Origin: Rhizomicrobium sp.
GTDB taxonomy: Bacteria > Pseudomonadota > Alphaproteobacteria > Micropepsales > Micropepsaceae
Direction: 5' to 3'
DNA: 64,000 nt
Assembly: GCA_037200985.1 (NCBI GenBank)
Contig: JBBCGJ010000001.1
Span: 2,022,756 to 2,086,755 of the forward strand
In this document: positions 1 through 8,226 of the stretch, piece after piece
How the letters are laid out: each line of letters opens with the position of its first letter
Numbering within the stretch: the first letter of the stretch is position 1
Position numbers and translations under genes: made by a program
The notes under the pieces: model-generated
What the model was told of the DNA's origin: nothing
Database searches by the model: none
Seen by the model: only the letters and a program-made list of their open reading frames with translations

Positions 1-233
1 TCCATGTCCTCGAAGGTCTTGGGATGGTATTTGCCGATTCCGATGCCGATCTCCTCCATCACCTCGATGGTCATGGGATCGAGTTCGCCGGCCTTCACCC
101 CGGCGGCGTCGACATAGACGAACTTTCCGAACAGATGCTTCATGATGGCGTAGGCCATCACGCTGCGCACCGAATTCATCGTGCAGGCGAAGAGGATGGC
201 GCCCGGCAGCTCCTCGCCATGCGGCCCCCGCAT
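1..233 (-). CDS. Low-molecular-weight phosphotyrosine phosphatase / arsenate-reductase-like protein, partial
   Basis: Only the first 77 codons are in the window; the gene runs off the left edge. The N-terminal half shows the LMW-PTP phosphate-binding loop C-x5-R-S (Cys17 to Arg23-Ser24, CTMNSVRS). In this family the Cys is the nucleophile for dephosphorylating protein tyrosine, and relatives work as thiol-dependent arsenate reductases; which applies here cannot be told from half a protein. The ATG start lies 4 nt after the stop of the UPF0262 gene, so it is probably translated from the same mRNA as the murA-hisD group. This order is common in Alphaproteobacteria. Confidence 0.85.
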   Translation of the reverse strand, partial: MRGPHGEELPGAILFACTMNSVRSVMAYAIMKHLFGKFVYVDAAGVKAGELDPMTIEVMEEIGIGIGKYHPKTFEDM

Positions 234-237
234 CGCT

Positions 238-717
238 TCAGCCCTTCAGATGCAGGACGCAGATCAGGGTGAAGATGCGGCGCGCCGTGTCGTGGTCGAT
301 GTCGATCTTGCCCTTCAGCCGGTCCTGCAGGAGCGCCGAGCCTTCGTCGTGCAGACTGCGCCGGCCCATGTCGAGCGCCTCGATCTGCGACGGCGGCGCG
401 GTACGGATCGCCTTGAAATAGCTGTCGCAGATCAGGAAATAGTCCTTGATCACGCGGCGGAACGGCGTCAGCGACAGCATGATCTTGCCGTGCGGCACCC
501 CGTCCTCCAGGCTGATGTCGAAGGTGAGCCGGTTCTCCTCGACGCCGAGGACGAGATTGTAGGGCCCGCCATGCGAGCCCTCCGGGCGGAAGCTGTTGGC
601 TTCCAGGAGGTCGTAGATCGCGATGTCGCGTTCCTGCTCGATCTCGCGGGTGCGGCGCACGATGCTGCGCTCGTCCAGCGTGATGGCGGCGAGGCGGTAG
701 ACCGACGCGTCCGCCAT
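238..717 (-). CDS. UPF0262 family protein
   Basis: A 159-residue soluble protein recognised as UPF0262 by overall sequence, including the N-terminal IEQERDIAIYDLLEAN-like stretch and a C-terminal half rich in DYFLICDSYF-type aromatics. The family is restricted largely to Alphaproteobacteria and has no assigned biochemical function. No signal peptide or membrane segment is visible. The ATG start lies 3 nt downstream of the hisD stop, and the stop lies 4 nt upstream of the phosphatase start, so it sits inside a tight operon. Function remains unknown. Confidence 0.9.
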   Translation of the reverse strand: MADASVYRLAAITLDERSIVRRTREIEQERDIAIYDLLEANSFRPEGSHGGPYNLVLGVEENRLTFDISLEDGVPHGKIMLSLTPFRRVIKDYFLICDSYFKAIRTAPPSQIEALDMGRRSLHDEGSALLQDRLKGKIDIDHDTARRIFTLICVLHLKG

Positions 718-720
718 GCC

Positions 721-2019
721 TCAGCGGGCCTTGTTCAGGCGCGCCGCTATGGAGCGGGCATGGGCGTCGAGGCCTTCCGCCTCGGCGAGAACGATGGCGG
801 CCGGACCGATCTCGGCAATCGTGCCGGGCTCGCAGGCGAGCAGCGTGGTACGCTTGAGGAAATCGAGCACCGAGAGGCCGGAGGAGAACCGCGCGGTGCG
901 CGAGGTCGGCAGGACGTGGTTGGGGCCTGCGATGTAATCGCCCATCGCTTCGGGCGTGTAACGGCCGAGGAAGATCGCGCCGGCGTGGCGGACCTGCTTG
1001 AGGATGCGATCGGGATCGGCGGTGGCGATCTCCAGATGCTCGGGCGCGAGGCGATCGACCAGGGCGGCGGCATCGTCCAGCTTCGCGACGACGATCACCG
1101 CGCCGTAGTCGTTCCAGCTCGCGCGGGCGATCTTCTCGCGCGGCAGAAGCGCCAGGGCACGCTCGACCGCTGCTTCGACCTGCGTCGCAAAACCAGCGTC
1201 GTCGGTGATGAGGATGCTTTGGGAGGAGGCGTCGTGCTCGGCCTGGCTGAGCAGGTCGGCGGCGATCCAGTCCGGGTTGTTCGCGCCGTCGGCGACGACC
1301 AGGATTTCGGAGGGGCCGGCGACGGAATCGATGCCGATCTTGCCGAACACGTCGCGCTTGGCGGCAGCGACATAGGCGTTGCCGGGACCGACGATCTTGT
1401 CGACGGCTAAGATGGTGGCCGTGCCGAAGGCCAGCGCGGCGACGGCCTGGGCGCCACCGACGCGGTAGATCTCGCTCACCCCGGCGCGCTTGGCCGCGGC
1501 CAGCACCAGCGGATTGATCGCGCCGCCGCTGGCCGGCGTGACCATGACGACGCGGCCGACGCCCGCGACGCGCGCCGGCACCGCATTCATCAGGACGGAG
1601 CTGGGATAGGCGGCGGTGCCGCCGGGCACGTAGAGGCCGACGCTGTCGAGCGCCGTCCAGCGCCAGCCGAGCTTCGCGCCCGTCGCATCCTCGAACCATG
1701 CGTCCGTGGGGATCTGGCGGCAGTGATAATCCTCGATGCGCTTCGCCGCAACGCCGAGGGCATCCAGCGCCGGCCTGGCGCATTTGGCCTCCGCGGCGTC
1801 GATCTCGTCCTGTGTCAGGCGCAGGGTCGCGGCCGTCACGCCGGCATGATCGAATTTGTTCGTCAGTTCGATGAGCGCCGCGTCGCCACGCTTGCGGACA
1901 TCGGCGATGATGCCGCGCACGGCGGCCGCCACGTCTTCCTCTTCTTCCCGCTTGGCGTTCAGCAGCGCGTCGAAGGCGCCGGCGAAATCGGGCGCGCTCG
2001 CGTCGAGACGGCGGGCCAT
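721..2019 (-). CDS. hisD: Histidinol dehydrogenase
   Basis: A 432-residue zinc enzyme that oxidises L-histidinol to L-histidine in two NAD-dependent steps, the end of histidine biosynthesis, in the cytoplasm. Length matches the family (about 430). Recognisable blocks are the PGGTAAYPSSVLM nucleotide-side segment, GPGNAYVAAAKRDVFG, AGPSEI, the zinc-site block LLSQAEHD and the late APEHLEI motif. It lies between DUF2948 (ending 1 nt upstream) and UPF0262, the usual alphaproteobacterial arrangement away from the other his genes. The ATG start fits both the family N-terminus and the tight spacing. Confidence 0.97.
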   Translation of the reverse strand: MARRLDASAPDFAGAFDALLNAKREEEEDVAAAVRGIIADVRKRGDAALIELTNKFDHAGVTAATLRLTQDEIDAAEAKCARPALDALGVAAKRIEDYHCRQIPTDAWFEDATGAKLGWRWTALDSVGLYVPGGTAAYPSSVLMNAVPARVAGVGRVVMVTPASGGAINPLVLAAAKRAGVSEIYRVGGAQAVAALAFGTATILAVDKIVGPGNAYVAAAKRDVFGKIGIDSVAGPSEILVVADGANNPDWIAADLLSQAEHDASSQSILITDDAGFATQVEAAVERALALLPREKIARASWNDYGAVIVVAKLDDAAALVDRLAPEHLEIATADPDRILKQVRHAGAIFLGRYTPEAMGDYIAGPNHVLPTSRTARFSSGLSVLDFLKRTTLLACEPGTIAEIGPAAIVLAEAEGLDAHARSIAARLNKAR

Positions 2020-2020
2020 G

Positions 2021-2458
2021 TCAGGTCTCTTCGTGCTCGGGCCGGCCGCGCGCCGCCCACACGCCGCTGACGTCGGAGAGACCAGCGTCGATGCATTCCA
2101 CTTCGAGCTTCAGCGCGCCGCCACCCGCGAAGACGAGCTCCACCGTGCCGCCCGGATCCTCGCCGCCCTTGGGCGTGTAGGCGATGGCAAGCAGCGAGAC
2201 GACCGCCTCGGGCGCGCCGCGCTTGAGCTTCTGCGACTTGACCGACAGCACGCCGTCGAAATGCAGGCCGGAGCGGACGCGCAGATCGCCCTTCTTCCGG
2301 TCCGCCTCCCACTGGAAGCGGTTGAACAGCGCCGCGAAGCGCCGCTTTTTCGGCAGATAGACGAGATCCTTCATCTGCGCCACCGCATCCTGCAGCCGCG
2401 CCGAGATCACTTCCAGATCGGCGGCATCTTCCGCCGCCAGTGTCGGTCCTGCCGTCAT
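2021..2458 (-). CDS. DUF2948 family protein
   Basis: A 145-residue protein of the alphaproteobacterial DUF2948 family, which is regularly found between murA and hisD. It has no signal peptide or transmembrane segment and no catalytic motif that I recognise. Its start codon overlaps the murA stop by 4 nt (ATGA), and its stop is 1 nt before hisD, which implies translational coupling in the murA-hisD operon. Function is unknown. Confidence 0.85.
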   Translation of the reverse strand: MTAGPTLAAEDAADLEVISARLQDAVAQMKDLVYLPKKRRFAALFNRFQWEADRKKGDLRVRSGLHFDGVLSVKSQKLKRGAPEAVVSLLAIAYTPKGGEDPGGTVELVFAGGGALKLEVECIDAGLSDVSGVWAARGRPEHEET

Positions 2459-3735
2459 GCCGAAAGCCGCTCGATATCCGCGCCGACGCCCTGGAGCTTT
2501 TCCTCCAGCCGTTCGAACCCACGGTCGAGATGATAGACCCGGTTGACGACCGTGTCGCCCTCCGCGACCAGGCCCGCCAGCACCAGGCTGACCGAGGCGC
2601 GCAGGTCGGTCGCCATGACAGGCGCGCCCTTGAGGCGGTCGACACCTGTGACGGTGGCGGTATCGCCCTCGACCTTGATGTCGGCGCCCATGCGCGCGAG
2701 TTCCGGCACGTGCATGAAGCGGTTCTCAAACACCGTCTCGCGGATATGGCTGACGCCGCCCGAGACCGCCATCAGGGCCATGAACTGCGCCTGCAGATCG
2801 GTGGGGAAGGCCGGATAGACGTCGGTCGTCATGTCGACGGCGATGGGACGCACGCCGTTACGATGCACCGCGACGCCGCGATTGGTCTGCGTCACCTCCG
2901 TGCCGATGCCGCGCAGAAGATCGTAAAGCGCGATGTTCGAATCGGCGCGTGCCCCGACGAGTTCGACCTCGCCGCCCGCCATCGCGGTGGCGATGGCGTA
3001 GGTGCCGGTCTCAATGCGGTCGGGCATCACGGCATAGTCCACGCCGGATAATTTCTCGACGCCCTCGATCACGATTTCGCTCGTGCCCAGCCCGCCGATC
3101 TGCGCGCCCATCGCGATGAGGCAGCGGCCGAGATCCTGCGTCTCCGGCTCGCGCGCGGTGTTGCGCAGGACGGTGCGGCCCCTGGCCAGCGTCGCCGCCG
3201 TCATCAGCGTCTCGGTCGCGCCGACCGAGGCGCGCGGCACGGTGAAATCGGCGCCCTTGAGGCCGCCCTTGGCGCTGGCGACGACATAGCCGTCTTCCAG
3301 ATCGATCCGGGCGCCCATCGCTTTCAGGCCCTGGATGTGGAAATCGACCGGCCGCGCGCCGATGGCGCAGCCGCCGGGCAGCGAGACCTTGGCCTCGCCA
3401 TGGCGGGCGAGCAGCGGGCCCAGCACCTGGAAGCTCGCGCGGAACTTGCGCACGATGTCGTAGGGGGCCAGCGCCGACTCGATGGCGGGCGCGTGGAGCC
3501 TGAGCGTGTCGCCCTGCCCCAGCGCGGCGCCGCGCCGGATGTTGAGCGTGACGCCGAACTGCATCACGAGGTCGGCCATCGCGTCGACATCGGCCAGGCG
3601 CGGCACGTTGCGCAGCGTGACCGGCCGGTCGGTCAGGAGCGAGGCGGCCATGAGCTTCAGCGCCGAATTCTTGGCGCCGCCGATCGGAATTTCACCCTTG
3701 AGGCGGTTGCCGCCCCGTACGCGGATTCTGTCCAT
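2455..3735 (-). CDS. murA: UDP-N-acetylglucosamine 1-carboxyvinyltransferase
   Basis: A 426-residue enzyme for the first committed step of peptidoglycan synthesis: transfer of enolpyruvate from PEP to UDP-GlcNAc in the cytoplasm. The N-terminal [19 protein letters not shown] block (Lys and Asn of the active site) and the loop [13 protein letters not shown] with the catalytic Cys (Cys123, equivalent to Cys115 of E. coli) are both present, so the enzyme should be fosfomycin-sensitive in principle. Length is typical. It is the first gene of the minus-strand housekeeping operon, followed with a 4-nt overlap by DUF2948. Confidence 0.97.
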   Translation of the reverse strand: MDRIRVRGGNRLKGEIPIGGAKNSALKLMAASLLTDRPVTLRNVPRLADVDAMADLVMQFGVTLNIRRGAALGQGDTLRLHAPAIESALAPYDIVRKFRASFQVLGPLLARHGEAKVSLPGGCAIGARPVDFHIQGLKAMGARIDLEDGYVVASAKGGLKGADFTVPRASVGATETLMTAATLARGRTVLRNTAREPETQDLGRCLIAMGAQIGGLGTSEIVIEGVEKLSGVDYAVMPDRIETGTYAIATAMAGGEVELVGARADSNIALYDLLRGIGTEVTQTNRGVAVHRNGVRPIAVDMTTDVYPAFPTDLQAQFMALMAVSGGVSHIRETVFENRFMHVPELARMGADIKVEGDTATVTGVDRLKGAPVMATDLRASVSLVLAGLVAEGDTVVNRVYHLDRGFERLEEKLQGVGADIERLSA

Positions 3736-3850
3736 TGTCCCTCTTGCGCGGCGTGGGCCGCCTGCGGCGATCCTTGTAGCGTGGCCCCGTGCCGTCGAAC
3801 AGGCGCACCGACAGCCGAAGTTAACCGGCCTTCATGTCCGCATTCGGGCG

Positions 3851-4072
3851 TCATTTTTGATGGCGGGCGGGCAAAGCAGCCGCCACGCCCACCCTGCTTT
3901 GCCCGCCCGCGCAGTTCTCCGTTCCGTCCTGCATGGCGTGCCGTGCCGGATCGCCGGCCGCCGGCTCCCCGGCCTTGGGCGGCGGCGCGGGCCGGGCGGC
4001 CTTGCGCCGTTTCAGGTTCTCGCGGAGGGCGGCGGCGAGGCGTTCTTCGCGGGTCTGGGGCTTCTTGGCCAT
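3851..4072 (-). CDS. Small basic hypothetical protein
   Basis: A 73-residue reading frame whose first 28 residues (MAKKPQTREERLAAALRENL followed by KRRK) look like a short, highly charged alphaproteobacterial protein family. I chose the ATG at 4072 because the N-terminus begins with that recognisable block; translation upstream runs into the tRNA. The C-terminal part after about residue 30 is proline/alanine-rich, and its last third is encoded by a 17-bp perfect inverted repeat, so the natural protein may be shorter or the frame may have been extended by the hairpin insertion. No function known. Confidence 0.55.
   Translation of the reverse strand: MAKKPQTREERLAAALRENLKRRKAARPAPPPKAGEPAAGDPARHAMQDGTENCAGGQSRVGVAAALPARHQK
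3863..3910. repeat. 17-bp perfect inverted repeat
   Basis: The arms 3863-3879 and 3894-3910 are exact reverse complements, separated by a 14-nt loop, giving a very stable hairpin. It lies inside the 3' end of the small basic reading frame and upstream of murA. There is no T-tract on either side, so it is not a standard intrinsic terminator. Confidence 0.8.
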
Positions 4073-4149
4073 GGCGGCGGCACGGGTCTTTCCCTTTGTC
4101 CCGGGGTTGGCTATAGCAGCCGTCCTTTCGCCCGTTTCGGGCCATGGAT

Positions 4150-4224
4150 GCCGGAGTAGCGTAGTGGTAGCGCAACCCCTTGGTAAGGGGTAGGTCGAGA
4201 GTTCAATTCTCTCCTCCGGCACCA
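4150..4224 (+). tRNA. tRNA-Thr (anticodon GGT)
   Basis: The acceptor stem GCCGGAG pairs with CTCCGGC at 4214-4220. The anticodon stem ACCCC/GGGGT encloses the loop TTGGTAA with anticodon GGT, and the T arm is GAGAG-TTCAATT-CTCTC. The discriminator base A is followed by an encoded CCA (4222-4224). The gene marks the left border of the catabolic island that begins at 4.4 kb. The 207 bases between it and the first island gene hold no gene and no integrase remnant that I can see. Confidence 0.97.
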
Positions 4225-4431
4225 GTTTCATTAATGATATCAATGGCCTGTCTCGAACGGACCGAGGACCATCCGCGCGGAAAATCCATCGGGACGGAGC
4301 CAGGCGGCGCGCAAATTCATGCACCTCTTAGGTGGCGATCGCGCGCGAATGCAAGCGGACATCACGATCGGCGGCTTCGCGGCGCTAGCGAGCACCCATG
4401 GCGACGGCGCAATGTGCTTCGACGTCTCGCG

Positions 4432-5229
4432 TTATTTATTGTGATAGACGGGCTGCCGCTTTTCCATGAAGGCACGCAATCCCTCCTGAAAGTCCTCGGT
4501 CGCAGCACAGAGCAACTGGTTGCGATTCTCGATCGCCATCGCGGCTTCAAGGCAGGGCGCATCGACGGCGATGTTCAGCCCTTCCTTTGTAAGGCGCAGT
4601 CCCATCGGGGACGTCGCGAGCATCTCGGCGATATAGGGGCGCGCCGCGCTCTCCAGGGCCGCATCCGGCACGACTTCGGAAAACAGGCCGACCGCCAATG
4701 CGCGCGCCGCATGGATGAACCGTCCCGTCAGCATCAGCTCGGACGCGATGGAAAGACCGACCAGGCGCGGCAGGAAATAGCTCACGCCCATATCGCACGC
4801 GGACAGGCCCAGCCGGATGAAGGCCGCGTTCATCCGCGCGCTTTCCCCGCCAATCCGGATATCGGCCGCCAGCGCGAACGCGAAGCCACCGCCGCACGCC
4901 GCGCCTTGGACAAGCGCGATAATGGGCTGCGGACAGCGGCGCATCTTTTGGTACACGTCGGCGAGATAGCCCTGAAAACCGAAACCTCCGCCAAATGGCT
5001 TTGCCGCCGCTCCCTCTCGCGCCTTGATATCGAGACCCGCGCAGAAAGCGCGGCCCGCGCCGCGCATCACGACGATGCGGCAAGAGCGATCGTGATAGAG
5101 GCGCCCGAAATAGTCCGCCAGCTCGCCCGCCATGCGCGTGGTGATCGCATTGAGGGCCTCCGGCCGATTGAGCGTGAGCCAATGAACGTCGCCCTCGGCA
5201 GCGACCACTATGTCTTGATAGTCGTACAT
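4432..5229 (-). CDS. Enoyl-CoA hydratase/isomerase (crotonase) family protein with unusual active site
   Basis: A 265-residue crotonase-fold enzyme acting on a CoA thioester. The oxyanion-hole parts are present: AFCAGLDIKA near residue 61 and the GAACGGG turn at 109-115. The two glutamates of classic hydratase do not seem to be there: the GGGCEL position reads GGGFAF (Ala117) and the PE position reads AF (Phe137). An Asp (Asp146 in ACDMG) occupies the site used by dienoyl-CoA isomerases, so isomerisation or another crotonase reaction is as likely as hydration. The ATG at 5229 has a strong GGAGGAGAG ribosome site. It lies downstream of the ferredoxin gene on the same strand and is the last gene at the left end of the island. 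Confidence 0.85.
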   Translation of the reverse strand: MYDYQDIVVAAEGDVHWLTLNRPEALNAITTRMAGELADYFGRLYHDRSCRIVVMRGAGRAFCAGLDIKAREGAAAKPFGGGFGFQGYLADVYQKMRRCPQPIIALVQGAACGGGFAFALAADIRIGGESARMNAAFIRLGLSACDMGVSYFLPRLVGLSIASELMLTGRFIHAARALAVGLFSEVVPDAALESAARPYIAEMLATSPMGLRLTKEGLNIAVDAPCLEAAMAIENRNQLLCAATEDFQEGLRAFMEKRQPVYHNK

Positions 5230-5299
5230 CTCTTCTCTCCTCCACCGATGCTTTTTGCAGCTCGCGCCGCGCTCTCGGACGGACCATCGGGGCGAGGGT

Positions 5300-5608
5300 C
5301 TAGGCCGGTGCGATCGTGAGCCTGATGCCGTCCAATTCGTCGACCCAGCCGATCTGGCAGGAAAGACGCGAGATCGACGCAACCGCCGGCGAGACGTCGA
5401 GCAAGCTGGCCTCCGCGTCGGACGGCGCGGCGAGCTTCTCGTACCAGCCGTCGGTCACATAAACATGGCAGGTGGCGCAGGAACAGCCGCCGCCGCATTC
5501 CGCCGCGATGGGAAGGCCCGCGTCGCGCAGGATTTCCATCATGGTCCGGCCAGCACGGCCTTCGATCTCGCGCGTTTCGCCGTTGCGGTCGGTGACTACG
5601 ATCTTCAT
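5300..5608 (-). CDS. [2Fe-2S] ferredoxin (adrenodoxin/putidaredoxin type)
   Basis: A 102-residue soluble electron carrier. The cluster ligands follow C-x5-C-x2-C (CGGGCSCATC, starting near residue 38) with a fourth Cys in RLSCQIG near residue 84, the pattern of ferredoxins that serve P450s and Rieske oxygenases. No oxygenase lies beside it in the island. The FprA-like reductase at 34.0-35.4 kb could reduce it, and the CYP153 cluster at 49.5 kb has its own ferredoxin. The gene is 70 nt upstream of the crotonase gene, and the AT-rich region upstream carries a TATAAT box and inverted repeats. Confidence 0.92.
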   Translation of the reverse strand: MKIVVTDRNGETREIEGRAGRTMMEILRDAGLPIAAECGGGCSCATCHVYVTDGWYEKLAAPSDAEASLLDVSPAVASISRLSCQIGWVDELDGIRLTIAPA

Positions 5609-5686
5609 GCGCTCACACCCGATGGTTCAAGTTTGGAAGACATCGGCGCTTCGACGACGCCATCTCATCCATATTATAGCCAAATA

Positions 5687-5710
5687 TTCTGCCAGAAGAA
5701 TATATATTCT
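5687..5710. promoter_or_regulatory. Overlapping palindromes upstream of the ferredoxin gene (putative operator)
   Basis: Two inverted repeats overlap here: TTCT-GCC-AGAA (5687-5697) and the perfect 14-mer AGAATAT/ATATTCT (5697-5710). On the minus strand a TATAAT box (5673-5678) follows, pointing at the ferredoxin and crotonase genes. A similar TTCT-N3-AGAA sits between the promoter boxes of the amidohydrolase gene at 16651, which suggests a shared regulator. Confidence 0.5.
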
Positions 5711-5831
5711 CTATATGAAACAGCAAAAAGTGGCCGCGCTCCAGACGGCAATCCGGCGAAGCACCTGCCAGTTGGAGGCACACCGTTAGCCGATGAACGC
5801 GTTTATCGACGCGCGTTGTTTGGGACGGCAC

Positions 5832-6275
5832 TCATAGCGAGGAATTCGCGCGCGCCTGACGGAAACGCGCGAAGGCCGCGCCGGGCACTTCGCCGCCAAG
5901 CTGGTCGAGGACCGCGAGGCTGTCCATCGCCTCGAACACCTCCGTGATTCCGTGCGCGCCGGACCGCGCGAAGAGCGTATATTCATTTTCATAAGGGCCG
6001 CCGGTTTCCCGGAAGCGCGCGCGGTATATGAACCGGACCGCGCTCAGACCCTGATCTCCGACTTCGTCGAGGATGCGCATCGAGCAATCGGCGAAATAAC
6101 TGACGCTCCATACCGCTCTGTTGAACGACACCACCGCATCCTTTCCGGCGATCGGACGGGGATAGGGCAGCGACGCAGGCAGAAACCACGCTATTTGCGG
6201 CGCATAGAGCGATTGCATTTTCTCGACGTCGCCAAAGGCGACGACGAGGCGACCGGCCGGCGTGCGAGGCTGCAT
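5832..6275 (-). CDS. SnoaL/NTF2-like family protein
   Basis: A 147-residue protein of the cone-fold (NTF2/SnoaL) superfamily. It has the typical start with a GRLVVAFGDVEKM segment, a DAVVSFNRAVW middle and a beta-rich C-terminus with ENEYTLF. Members range from steroid isomerases and polyketide cyclases to non-catalytic binding proteins; no definite catalytic pair is visible. The chosen ATG has a GGAG ribosome site 8 nt upstream. An alternative ATG at 6332 overlaps the carboxylase stop by ATGA and would add 19 residues. It is the last gene of the receptor-ligase-carboxylase transcription unit. Confidence 0.75.
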   Translation of the reverse strand: MQPRTPAGRLVVAFGDVEKMQSLYAPQIAWFLPASLPYPRPIAGKDAVVSFNRAVWSVSYFADCSMRILDEVGDQGLSAVRFIYRARFRETGGPYENEYTLFARSGAHGITEVFEAMDSLAVLDQLGGEVPGAAFARFRQARANSSL

Positions 6276-6328
6276 GCAATTTGCTCCATTATTTCGTCGA
6301 ATCGGGATGTGTGCTCCGGCGTTCAGCG

Positions 6329-8224
6329 TCATGCCGCCGCCTCGAACCTCACCACCACGGCGCCATCGCCCACTTGATCGCCCTGCGCGACCTCCACGCT
6401 CTTCACTTTCGCGTCGGCCGGAGCCGAAAGCGTATGCTCCATCTTCATCGCCTCCAGCACCGCCAGCGGCTGTCCCCGCTTCACGCTCTCGCCGGGCGTC
6501 ACCAGAAGCTGGATGATCTTGCCCGGCATCGGCGTGACGATGCGATCCGTCGCCGCGCCGGCCGCATCCGCCGCGGCGAAAGGATCGAACGGGTGAAGCA
6601 CAAAGGTCTCGCCGTTCTCCATGACCGCGACATCGCCGTTCGCCAGACGACGGATTTCCGCGTGTCCTGGAGAAATCCCGGGCAGATTCACCGTGATGCG
6701 TTCGCCGTCTTCCACGAATTCCGCGACTTGCGCCGCGCGACCGGCGAGCCGGAAACCGTCGCGACGGCTCCACGGATCGCTGTCGTCCGGGCCGCGCAGG
6801 AGATCGCCCGCCACCATCTCATAGATGCGGGCGGGCACCGTCGAAGACGGTATCAGGTCCGCCTCGCGACGCGCGATGAATCCCGTGTCGACTTCGCCGG
6901 CGATGAAATCGCCGTTCCGCAAGGCGCGGACCAGGAAGGCGTTGTTCGTGCGCAGGCCCGCGATGCACGTCCGAGACAGTGCCGAGGCCAGCGCGAGCGC
7001 CGCGGCTTGGCGCGTCTCGCCATGCGCGATCACCTTCGCGAGCATGGGATCGTAGAACGGCGTCACCCTGTCGCCTTCGCGCACGCCAGTATCGACGCGC
7101 ACGCCATGCTGCGGCAGGGAGAAACACTCCAGTGTTCCGATGGACGGCAGGAAACCCTTTTGCGGGTCTTCCGCGTAGAGCCGTGCCTCGATCGCATGCC
7201 CGGTGGCGCGGATGTCCGCCTGCGCCGCGGGAAGAGCTTCGCCCGACGCCACGCGCAACTGCCATTCGACGAGATCGTAGCCCGTGATGGCCTCCGTCAC
7301 CGGATGCTCGACCTGCAGGCGGGTGTTCATCTCCATGAACCAGATGCGATCGGGCCTCAGTCCATCGGACGAATCCGCGATGAACTCGATCGTGCCGGCA
7401 CCGACATAGCCGACGGACTTTGCCGCCTTTACGGCAATCGCACCGATATGGGCGCGCATTTGCGCGCTCATGCCCGGCGCCGGCGCCTCCTCGATGACCT
7501 TTTGATGGCGGCGCTGCAGCGAGCAATCGCGCTCGAAAAGGTGGACGGCGCGGCCATGCCCGTCGGCGAAAACCTGTACCTCGATGTGGCGCGGCCGGGC
7601 GACATATTTCTCGATCAGGACCTTGTCGTCGCCGAAGGCGGACGCGGCCTCGCGCTTCGCGCCCGCCAACGCCGCCGGAAAATCCGCCGCCTCGTCGACG
7701 CGGCGCATGCCCTTGCCGCCGCCGCCCGCCACCGCCTTGATCAGCACGGGATAGCCGATCTTGCCGGCCTCTGTCGCCAGATGATCCGCCTCCTGATTGT
7801 CGCCAAGATAGCCCGGCACAACCGGAACGCCCGCCTGCTGCATCAGCGCCTTGGCGCGGTCCTTGAGACCCATGGCACGGATCGCGCCGGCGGGAGGGCC
7901 TACGAAGAGAACGCTCGCGGCCGCGCATGCCTCCGCGAATTCGGCGTTCTCGGACAGAAAGCCGTAGCCCGGATGGATCGCCTCGGCGCCCGTCCGCTGG
8001 GCGGCGGCTAGGATCGCATCGCCGCGCAGATAGCTGTCGCGGACGGGCGCCGGCCCGATCCGCACCGCTTCGTCCGCGGCCGCGACGTGGAGCGCGTTCG
8101 TGTCCGCGTCCGAGTAGACGGCCACTGTGCGGATGCCGAGCCGGCGGGCCGTTCGCATCACACGGACCGCGATCTCGCCGCGATTGGCGATCAGGAGGGT
8201 CTTGATCAGGGACGCGCGCCGCAT
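6329..8224 (-). CDS. Acyl-CoA carboxylase alpha subunit (biotin carboxylase + biotin carrier), methylcrotonyl/geranyl-CoA type
   Basis: A 631-residue subunit that carboxylates biotin with bicarbonate and ATP. It begins with the LLIANRGEIAVRVMRTARRL biotin-carboxylase start, has the ATP-grasp glycine loop AVAGGGGKGM near residue 165 and FMEMNTRLQVEHPVTE near 295, and ends in a carrier domain with the biotinylation motif EAMKM (Lys594). The linker is long enough for the BT domain of MCC/GCC-type enzymes. The start is 2 nt after the stop of the carboxyltransferase gene, so the two subunits are translationally coupled. The most likely substrates are 3-methylcrotonyl-CoA or a longer isoprenoid-like 3-methyl-enoyl-CoA such as geranyl-CoA. 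Confidence 0.93.
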   Translation of the reverse strand: MRRASLIKTLLIANRGEIAVRVMRTARRLGIRTVAVYSDADTNALHVAAADEAVRIGPAPVRDSYLRGDAILAAAQRTGAEAIHPGYGFLSENAEFAEACAAASVLFVGPPAGAIRAMGLKDRAKALMQQAGVPVVPGYLGDNQEADHLATEAGKIGYPVLIKAVAGGGGKGMRRVDEAADFPAALAGAKREAASAFGDDKVLIEKYVARPRHIEVQVFADGHGRAVHLFERDCSLQRRHQKVIEEAPAPGMSAQMRAHIGAIAVKAAKSVGYVGAGTIEFIADSSDGLRPDRIWFMEMNTRLQVEHPVTEAITGYDLVEWQLRVASGEALPAAQADIRATGHAIEARLYAEDPQKGFLPSIGTLECFSLPQHGVRVDTGVREGDRVTPFYDPMLAKVIAHGETRQAAALALASALSRTCIAGLRTNNAFLVRALRNGDFIAGEVDTGFIARREADLIPSSTVPARIYEMVAGDLLRGPDDSDPWSRRDGFRLAGRAAQVAEFVEDGERITVNLPGISPGHAEIRRLANGDVAVMENGETFVLHPFDPFAAADAAGAATDRIVTPMPGKIIQLLVTPGESVKRGQPLAVLEAMKMEHTLSAPADAKVKSVEVAQGDQVGDGAVVVRFEAAA

Positions 8225-8226
8225 GA

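Noticed and set aside
4225..4431. Integrase or att repeat after tRNA-Thr
   Set aside because: No coding remnant and no second copy of the tRNA 3' end could be found by eye.
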